Below, one piece after another: positions 21,331 to 25,856 of a stretch of DNA of 25,856 nt. Each line of letters starts with the position of its first letter. The stretch's first letter is position 1. Origin of the DNA: CAYJLW01 sp964370965. Lineage in GTDB: Bacteria; Actinomycetota; Acidimicrobiia; UBA2766. The stretch lies in NCBI GenBank assembly GCA_964370965.1, contig CAYJLW010000057.1:1-25856 (forward strand), written 5' to 3'. A program made the position numbers and the translations under genes. The notes under the pieces were generated by a model. The model worked only from the letters and a program-made list of their open reading frames with translations. It made no database searches and was not told the DNA's origin.

Positions 21331-21385
21331 GTTCGCGTGCAGAACGTAACGTCACCGTTACATCCTGCACGCGAACACCGTTCGC
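21331..21385. promoter_or_regulatory. Nested inverted repeats, likely operator or cruciform/hairpin, in the lpd upstream region
   Basis: GTTCGCGTGCAG (21331-21342) and CTGCACGCGAAC (21365-21376) are perfect 12-bp inverted arms. Between them GTAACG-TCAC-CGTTAC (21346-21361) is a second dyad, the two being separated by AAC and ATC. A third dyad, GCGAAC-ACC-GTTCGC (21371-21385), shares the right arm. The inner 16-mer has the size and AT content of a TetR/GntR-type operator. It lies between the minus-strand microprotein and lpd. Confidence 0.75.
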
Positions 21386-21436
21386 ACCTCCTCGTGAACC
21401 CCCAGGGCGACGGGCGGAGGCGGCGCGACCCGACCC

Positions 21437-21442
21437 TAAGAT
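21437..21442 (+). promoter_or_regulatory. Putative -10 hexamer of the lpd operon
   Basis: TAAGAT, 36 bases before the lpd GTG. A start about seven bases further on would give a leader of roughly 30 bases with GGAGGAG (21467-21473) correctly spaced from the GTG. The nested dyad ends 51 bases upstream. No clear -35 is seen. Confidence 0.4.
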
Positions 21443-21478
21443 GGCCGCAGGGGCGGTTCGGACCACGGAGGAGAGCGC

Positions 21479-22897
21479 GTGCCGGAGACCTACGACCTCG
21501 CAGTCATCGGAGGCGGACCGGGGGGCTACGCCGCCGCCCTGTACGGCGCCGGGGCGGGCCTACGTGTGGCCCTCGTGGAACGCGACACGGTGGGCGGCAC
21601 CTGCCTGAACCGGGGCTGCATCCCGGCCAAGGAACTCCTCCAGACGGCCGAGGTGTACCGCACCGTGATGGGGGCCAAGGAGTTCGGTGTAGAGGCGGGC
21701 GTGCCCCGCCACGACAGGGCGGCGGCCGTCACCCCCCACGGGCGCGTCGGGAAAAGGCGCGGGAAGGGCCTCGGCGGCCCCCAGAAACACCGTGGGGTCG
21801 ACGTCCACCACGGCCACGGCCGCCTCGCCTCGCCTACCGCCGTCACGGTGGAACCTCCGCCCGGGGGCAGCGGCAGCGCCGGCGGCCCCGCCACGATCGA
21901 GGCCGCCGCGGTCGTCGTGGCCGCCGGGTCCGTGCCCCGCACGATCCCCGGATTCGACTTCGGCGGCGTCGTGGTCTCCAGCGACGCGGCGCTCTTCCTC
22001 GACGCGCTCCCCGACAGCGTCGCCATCGTGGGCGCCGGGGCGATCGGCTGCGAGTTCGCCTCCTGCTTCGCGGACGTGGGCGTGCAGGTGTTCCTCCTCG
22101 AAGCCCTCGACGGCATCCTGCCCGGAGTCGACGCCGAGGTCGCCGCCGTCGCCCACCGGGAGCTGAAGAAGCGGGGCGTCGACGTCCGTACGGGCGCCCG
22201 GATCACGGGTCACCGGCCCTCCGGGAACGGCGCCGAGACGCTCGCCTTCGTCCACGGCGGCGAGGGCCTCGAGGTCGACGTCGAGCTCGTCCTCGTCGCC
22301 GTGGGCCGGCGTCCCCGCACGGAGGACTCCGGACTCGCCGAGTGCGGCGTGTCGGTCGACGAGAGCGGTTTCGTCTCCGTCGACCGTGCGACGATGCGCA
22401 CGAACGTCGCCGGAGTCTGGGCGGTCGGGGACTGTGTGGACACCCCGGCGCTCGCCCATGTCGCCTTCGCCGAGGGCATGGTCGCCGTGCGCGACGTCCT
22501 CGGGCAGGATCCCGAACCCGTCCAGTACGCCAAGGTGCCCTGGGGGATCTACTGCCACCCCGAGGTCGCCTTCTGTGGCATGACCGAGGAAGCGGCCCGC
22601 GCCGCCGGCCACGACGTCGCCGTGGCGCGCAGCCAGTACGCCGCCAACGGCCGGGCGGTCATCCTGGGCGAGACCCGTGGCATGGTGAAGATGATCTCCG
22701 ACGACGCCACGGGCGAGCTCCTGGGCGTCCACATGGTGGGCCCGTGGGCGACCGAGGGTCTCGTGGAGGGCTACCTGGCGCTGAACTGGGAGGCCACGGC
22801 CGCCGACCTCGCCCGCCTCGTCCATCCGCACCCCACCCTGTCAGAGATCGTGGGGGAGACCGCGATGGCCCTCGCGGGGAGGCCCCTCCATGGCTGA
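21479..22897 (+). CDS. lpdA: Dihydrolipoyl dehydrogenase (E3)
   Basis: FAD flavoprotein that reoxidises the dihydrolipoyl group of E2 with NAD+. 472 residues. N-terminal FAD motif DLAVIGGGPGGYAAALYGAG. The redox disulfide is C42/C47 in GGTCLNRGCIPAKEL. NAD-binding VAIVGAGAIGCEFAS, the second FAD contact GVWAVGDCVD, and the dimer-partner base HPHPTLSEIVGE near the end are all present. GTG at 21479 has GGAGGAG five bases upstream. Residues about 77-103 (PRHDRAAAVTPHGRVGKRRG and following) match the family in length but not in character. They are rich in Arg, Gly, His and Lys where a hydrophobic helix is normal, and the DNA there is almost free of T. The active site is unaffected. First gene of lpd-E1 alpha-E1 beta; the stop overlaps E1 alpha by 8 bases. 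Confidence 0.95.
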   Translation: MPETYDLAVIGGGPGGYAAALYGAGAGLRVALVERDTVGGTCLNRGCIPAKELLQTAEVYRTVMGAKEFGVEAGVPRHDRAAAVTPHGRVGKRRGKGLGGPQKHRGVDVHHGHGRLASPTAVTVEPPPGGSGSAGGPATIEAAAVVVAAGSVPRTIPGFDFGGVVVSSDAALFLDALPDSVAIVGAGAIGCEFASCFADVGVQVFLLEALDGILPGVDAEVAAVAHRELKKRGVDVRTGARITGHRPSGNGAETLAFVHGGEGLEVDVELVLVAVGRRPRTEDSGLAECGVSVDESGFVSVDRATMRTNVAGVWAVGDCVDTPALAHVAFAEGMVAVRDVLGQDPEPVQYAKVPWGIYCHPEVAFCGMTEEAARAAGHDVAVARSQYAANGRAVILGETRGMVKMISDDATGELLGVHMVGPWATEGLVEGYLALNWEATAADLARLVHPHPTLSEIVGETAMALAGRPLHG

Positions 22898-23981
22898 GGT
22901 GCGCCGTGGCGCGGCATCCTCCCCGGTGCCGGAGCCGGTTCCCCCGCCGGGTGGGGTGCGGTCCCTGCCGGTCCCCGATCCGGGCGAGGCCGTGCCTCCC
23001 GCAGGTGCCCGGGGCGTCCCCCACGGTCTCTCCGCCCAGGACCTCATGGCGCTCTACTACTACCTGCGCCTCGGGCGCAGCATCGAGGAACGCCTCTACA
23101 CCCTCTACCGCCAGGGGCGTGTTCCGGGGGCCGTGTACCTCGGCCGGGGCCAGGAGGCCACCACGATCGGGGCGTCCTACGCCACGGACCCCAAGGACGT
23201 CGTGGGCGGCACACACCGCGACCTCCTCATCCAGATCCCGCGCGGCATGACCGCCCGGCGGATCATGGCCCACCACTTCGGGAAGGCGACCGGCCCCTCA
23301 CGGGGCAAGGACGCCAACACGCACATGAGCGACCTCTCCCTCGGGATCCTGAACGTCGTGAGTCATCTCCCCGACGCCTACCCGCTGGTGCTCGGTTCCG
23401 CCCTCGCCTTCAAGCTCCGGGGTGAGCGACGGGCGGCGCTGGGATTCTGCGGGGAGGGCGCCAGCGGCAACGGGACCTGGCACGAGGTTCTGAACGCGGC
23501 AGCCGTGCTGATGGTGCCCGCCGTCTTCGTCGTCGAGAACAACCAGTTCGCCTACTCGACGCCGAACTCGCAGTCGTTCCACTGCGCCACGGTCGCAGAC
23601 CGGGCCGTCGCGTACGGGATCCCGGGCCTCGTCGTCGACGGCAACGACGTCCTCGAGGTCTACGCCGTGGTAAGCGAGGCGCTGCGGCGGGCCCGCGACG
23701 GGGGCGGCCCCACACTCGTGGAGGCGCTCACCTACCGGGTCTACGGCCATGCCGGTCACGACGGCGGCGACTACGTCCCCGAGGAGTTGAAGGAGTACTG
23801 GCTCGCTCGCGACCCCCTCGCCCGCTACGAGGCCTACCTCGTCGCCCAGGGGCTCCTGAGCGAGGAGGCGAAGTCAGAGACCGAGGCCCGCATCACCAGG
23901 GAGTTGCGCGACGCCGTGCGCTTCGGCGACGACTCCCCGCTGCCGGATCCCGAGGGGGTGGACGACGGTGTCTACCGCTGA
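22890..23981 (+). CDS. 2-oxoacid dehydrogenase E1 component, alpha subunit
   Basis: Thiamine-diphosphate-dependent decarboxylase subunit of a pyruvate, branched-chain or acetoin dehydrogenase complex. 363 residues. After a proline-rich N-terminus of about 45 residues comes LYYYLRLGRSIEERLYTLYR, then GQEATTIGASYAT and HRDLLIQIPRGM. The ThDP motif is GEG (188-190, usually GDG) to ENNQ (N217/N218), in GFCGEGASGNGTWHEVLN and VFVVENNQFAYSTP. The phosphorylation-loop-like region TYRVYGHAGHDGGDYVP is intact. GGGGAGG lies seven bases before the ATG. It is coupled to lpd (8-base overlap) and to E1 beta (14-base overlap). The sequence does not decide between pyruvate and branched-chain substrates. Confidence 0.93.
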   Translation: MAEVRRGAASSPVPEPVPPPGGVRSLPVPDPGEAVPPAGARGVPHGLSAQDLMALYYYLRLGRSIEERLYTLYRQGRVPGAVYLGRGQEATTIGASYATDPKDVVGGTHRDLLIQIPRGMTARRIMAHHFGKATGPSRGKDANTHMSDLSLGILNVVSHLPDAYPLVLGSALAFKLRGERRAALGFCGEGASGNGTWHEVLNAAAVLMVPAVFVVENNQFAYSTPNSQSFHCATVADRAVAYGIPGLVVDGNDVLEVYAVVSEALRRARDGGGPTLVEALTYRVYGHAGHDGGDYVPEELKEYWLARDPLARYEAYLVAQGLLSEEAKSETEARITRELRDAVRFGDDSPLPDPEGVDDGVYR

Positions 23982-25128
23982 ACCAGCGAGGGGGGAGCAC
24001 GCTCCCCCTTCGGACCCCCCACCTGGGCCGCCATCCGTCGCATGGCCGTCCCGGGCCGGCGGAACCGGCCCTGACGCGTCGGGCCGCCGTGCGTCCCGGA
24101 CTGCGGAATCCAGCCGAGAGATCCGGGTCTCCGCCCCGAGGGACGTCGCCGACACGGCCGAGGTCACCTTCCTCGATGCCATTGCCGAGGCGCTCGCCGA
24201 GGAGATGGAGGCCGACCCGGGCGTCGTCGTCCTGGGCGAGGACGTCGCCGTCTACGGGGGTGCCTTCAAGGTCACGAAGGGATTCCTGGAGCGCTTCGGC
24301 CCCGGCCGGGTCATCGACTTCCCCATCGGGGAGAACGCCATCGTGGGTGCCGCCGTGGGAATGGCGATCCAGGGGATGCGCCCCGTGGCGGAGATGCAAT
24401 ACATGGACTTCATCGTGAACGGCTTCGACCAGCTCACGATGGAGGCGGCGAAGATGCACTACCGCACCGGTGTCGCCGTCCCCCTCGTGGTGCGCGGCCC
24501 GGTGGGCGGGGGGGTGCGGGCGGGGCCCTTCCACTCCATCAACCCCGAGGCCTGGTTTGCCCACACACCCGGTCTCAAGGTCGTGGAGCCGTCGACCGCC
24601 TATGAGGCGAAGGGCCTCCTGAAGGCGGCGATCCGCGACGACAACCCGGTGCTCTTCCTGGAGCACAAGCTCCTCTACCGGCGCGTCAAAGACCGCCTGC
24701 CCCGTAACGACTACATCGTCCCCGTCGGCGTCGCTGACGTGAAGCGTGTCGGGGCAGATGTCACGATCGTCACCTACGGTGCCATGGTCTGGACGGCCCT
24801 CCGCGCCGCCGGGGACCTCGCCGCCGAGGGCATCGACTGCGAGGTCGTCGACCTGCGTTCGCTGTACCCGCTGGACGAGGAGACCGTCCTGACTTCGGTG
24901 GAGAGGACCTCCCGGGCGCTCGTCCTGCAGGAGACGAACGCATTCGCCTCGATCTCCTCGGAGGTGGCCGCGCTCGTTGGGGAGAAGGCCTTCGGCCACC
25001 TCGACGCCCCTGTGCGCCGCCTCACCGCCCCGCACGCCCCGCACCCGTTCTCCCCGCCCCTGGAGGACGCCTGGATCCCCCAGGTTGCCGACGTCGTCGC
25101 CGCGGTCCGGGATCTGGCGAGGTACTGA
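23968..25128 (+). CDS. 2-oxoacid dehydrogenase E1 component, beta subunit
   Basis: Partner of the alpha subunit; the ThDP site is formed at the alpha/beta interface. 386 residues. The conserved domain begins only near residue 65 (AEVTFLDAIAEALAEEME), followed by VVVLGEDVAVYGGAFKVTKG, DFPIGENAIVGAAVGMAIQG, MRPVAEMQYMDFIVN and VRGPVGGGVRAGPFHS. The C-terminal transketolase-C domain includes VTYGAMVWTALRAA, VVDLRSLYPLDEETV, the ETNAFASISSEVAA block and RLTAPHAPHPFSPPLED. The 14-base overlap with E1 alpha fixes the GTG at 23968; no later ATG or GTG in frame was found before the domain. This leaves an unusual about 60-residue Pro/Gly/Ser/Arg-rich tail at the N-terminus. Probably made in equal amount with alpha. 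Confidence 0.93.
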   Translation: MSTAEPARGEHAPPSDPPPGPPSVAWPSRAGGTGPDASGRRASRTAESSREIRVSAPRDVADTAEVTFLDAIAEALAEEMEADPGVVVLGEDVAVYGGAFKVTKGFLERFGPGRVIDFPIGENAIVGAAVGMAIQGMRPVAEMQYMDFIVNGFDQLTMEAAKMHYRTGVAVPLVVRGPVGGGVRAGPFHSINPEAWFAHTPGLKVVEPSTAYEAKGLLKAAIRDDNPVLFLEHKLLYRRVKDRLPRNDYIVPVGVADVKRVGADVTIVTYGAMVWTALRAAGDLAAEGIDCEVVDLRSLYPLDEETVLTSVERTSRALVLQETNAFASISSEVAALVGEKAFGHLDAPVRRLTAPHAPHPFSPPLEDAWIPQVADVVAAVRDLARY

Positions 25129-25275
25129 CTGCTTCGATCGACGCCGTCCCCCACGGATGGCCCCTTCGGCCCCCGTCGCTCGGCGAGCCACGATCCGGTT
25201 GCGCAGCGCGGAGCCCGGGCTTCGACCGTAGGGACCCGTCGGCTCCATCCGGTGGACCCATCACACACGGGGAAT

Positions 25276-25323
25276 CTGATGCCGTTCTCCCGGTATCCCG
25301 GGACATCGGCATCACTTTGGCCG
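25276..25323. repeat. 48-bp hairpin repeat, copy 1
   Basis: The first 38 bases contain a 16-bp hairpin with 14 paired positions (25278-25313: GATGCCGTTCTCCCGG, loop TATC, CCGGGACATCGGCATC), followed by ACTTTGGCCG. It matches copy 2 at 45 of 48 positions. It lies 148 bases after the E1 beta stop. The preceding 25129-25275 holds no gene that I can support. Confidence 0.9.
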
Positions 25324-25338
25324 GCGGGCGTTCCTGAA

Positions 25339-25386
25339 CTGATGCTGTTCTCCCGGCATTCCGGGACATCGGCATCACTTTGGCCG
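25339..25386. repeat. 48-bp hairpin repeat, copy 2
   Basis: Hairpin at 25341-25376 with loop CATT. The three differences from copy 1 are all transitions: two are in the loop and one turns a C-G pair into a T/U-G wobble, so folding is kept. Copy spacing is 63 bases. No T-tract follows. Confidence 0.9.
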
Positions 25387-25387
25387 C

Positions 25388-25416
25388 GGGGCGGGGCGGG
25401 GGGAGTGGGCGGCGGG
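25388..25416 (+). other. G-quadruplex-forming motif upstream of the E2 gene
   Basis: G-runs of 4, 4, 6, 3 and 3 separated by loops of 1-4 bases, directly after hairpin copy 2 and before the putative -10 (TAGCGT, 25446-25451) of the E2 gene. The regulatory role is speculative. Confidence 0.5.
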
Positions 25417-25445
25417 AGTTTGGGGTCACGGGCCGCAGGGTTCGC

Positions 25446-25451
25446 TAGCGT
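25446..25451 (+). promoter_or_regulatory. Putative -10 hexamer of the E2 gene
   Basis: TAGCGT fits TANNNT and lies about 60-80 bases before the possible E2 starts, allowing a leader with AAGGGAG (25499-25503). A separate promoter would explain the 400-base gap between E1 beta and E2. Confidence 0.35.
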
Positions 25452-25528
25452 GGACGCGCAGGTTCGGCCCTCGGCCAGGGTGTCGAGATCGAGCGCCAAG
25501 GGAGCTGATTGCACTGAGCGAAGTCACC

Positions 25529-25856
25529 ATGCCCCAGCTCGGCGAGTCCGTCACCGAAGGCACGATCACGCGGTGGCTGAAGCGTGTGGGGGAGGCCGTG
25601 GCCGAGGACGAGCTCCTCTTCGAGGTGTCCACCGACAAGGTCGACTCCGAGGTGCCCTCGGCCTTCAGCGGTGTGCTCACCGAGATCCTCGTCGCCGAGG
25701 GCGAGACCGTGCCCGTGGGGACCGTGCTCTGCCGGATCGGGGCGTCGAGCGACGTTCAGAGGCCCTCCCCGCCGCCGCCCCCGGCCCCGTCGGTTCCTGT
25801 CCCCCCGGCCCCGTCGGTTCCTGTCCCCCCGGCCCCGTCGGTTCCTGTCCCCCCGG
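25529..25856 (+). CDS. Dihydrolipoyl acyltransferase E2 component, N-terminal part (cut by window end)
   Basis: Lipoyl domain: MPQLGESVTEGTITRWLKRV, then EVSTDKVDSEVPS with the lipoylated lysine at about residue 37, and VLTEILVAEGETVPVGTVLC. This is the canonical 80-residue swinging-arm domain. It is followed by a Pro/Ala/Val/Ser linker (repeats of PAPSVPVP) in which the window ends; the peripheral-subunit-binding and catalytic domains lie outside. Start: the ATG at 25529 is the first standard start in frame but has no ribosome-binding site at proper distance. The family usually has about five residues before MPQLGES, and a CTG at 25514 with GGGAG ten bases upstream would supply them (xSEVT). 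A non-standard start is therefore possible. It completes the E1-E2-E3 set with the upstream operon. Confidence 0.93.
   Translation, partial: MPQLGESVTEGTITRWLKRVGEAVAEDELLFEVSTDKVDSEVPSAFSGVLTEILVAEGETVPVGTVLCRIGASSDVQRPSPPPPPAPSVPVPPAPSVPVPPAPSVPVPP
25781..25856 (+). repeat. Perfect 24-bp tandem repeats in the E2 linker
   Basis: Three identical copies (25781-25804, 25805-25828, 25829-25852) and the first four bases of a fourth at the window edge. Each encodes PAPSVPVP in frame. Identity is exact at synonymous positions too, so the array expanded recently or is kept uniform by slippage. Total copy number is unknown. Confidence 0.97.

Noticed and set aside
25781..25856. CRISPR-like array at the right edge
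   Set aside because: The repeats are directly adjacent with no spacers, are in frame with the E2 linker, and encode PAPSVPVP.
1..25856. tRNA, rRNA, insertion sequence or phage genes
   Set aside because: No tRNA-like cloverleaf, rRNA stretch, transposase motif or integrase was recognised; the window looks like a stable chromosomal region.

Overview
The window is GC-rich DNA (about three quarters G+C by eye, not counted) with tightly packed genes, many GTG/TTG starts and several start codons placed 6-7 bases after a TANNNT hexamer. This points to a high-GC actinobacterium, perhaps an uncultured deep lineage such as Acidimicrobiia. The phylum-level call is an inference from style and gene content, not from a marker gene.

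Left part, minus strand (165-6350): a run of genes reading right to left. First comes a prepilin with a lectin-like head (5307-6350) and a PilZ-domain, cellulose-synthase-like protein that has lost its catalytic motifs (3542-5284). Next are a two-HTH DNA-binding protein, an HD alarmone-hydrolase-like protein, cobU and an MFS transporter; the last three overlap one another by 4-8 bases. The first 164 bases may hold a remnant of a histidine kinase.

Middle, plus strand (6505-16575): a corrin-ring biosynthesis island. Order: cobO, cbiA/cobB, a NarL-type response regulator, cobI, cobM, cbiD, cbiET (cobL), a cbiG-cbiH fusion, a small 2[4Fe-4S] ferredoxin, cbiC (cobH), and a long CbiX cobaltochelatase with an MXCXXC iron-sulfur motif and a His-rich tail. 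CbiD, CbiG and CbiX together, with no CobG or CobN, indicate the early-cobalt ('anaerobic') route. The precorrin-6A reductase (CbiJ/CobK) and the late genes cbiB, cbiP, cobS, cobT and cobC are not in this window.

16576-19145 (plus): two secreted proteins. One is a subtilisin-family protease with a long proline tract; a one-base (C5 to C4) change in that tract separates the catalytic part from a Cys/Arg-rich tail. The other is a short exported protein of unknown function that overlaps the 3' end of thiH tail to tail.

19085-21085 (minus): a TPP riboswitch followed by thiG and thiH (thiazole synthesis), with a 32-residue membrane microprotein upstream.

21331-25856 (plus): an elaborate nested dyad, then lpd, E1 alpha and E1 beta of a 2-oxoacid dehydrogenase, a 400-base spacer with two copies of a 48-bp hairpin repeat and a G-quadruplex motif, and the start of the E2 lipoyl acyltransferase. 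The window ends inside perfect 24-bp tandem repeats of the E2 linker.

The three metabolic blocks make or use organic cofactors (cobalamin, thiamine diphosphate, lipoate). ThDP made with ThiG/ThiH is the cofactor of the E1 enzyme encoded next door.
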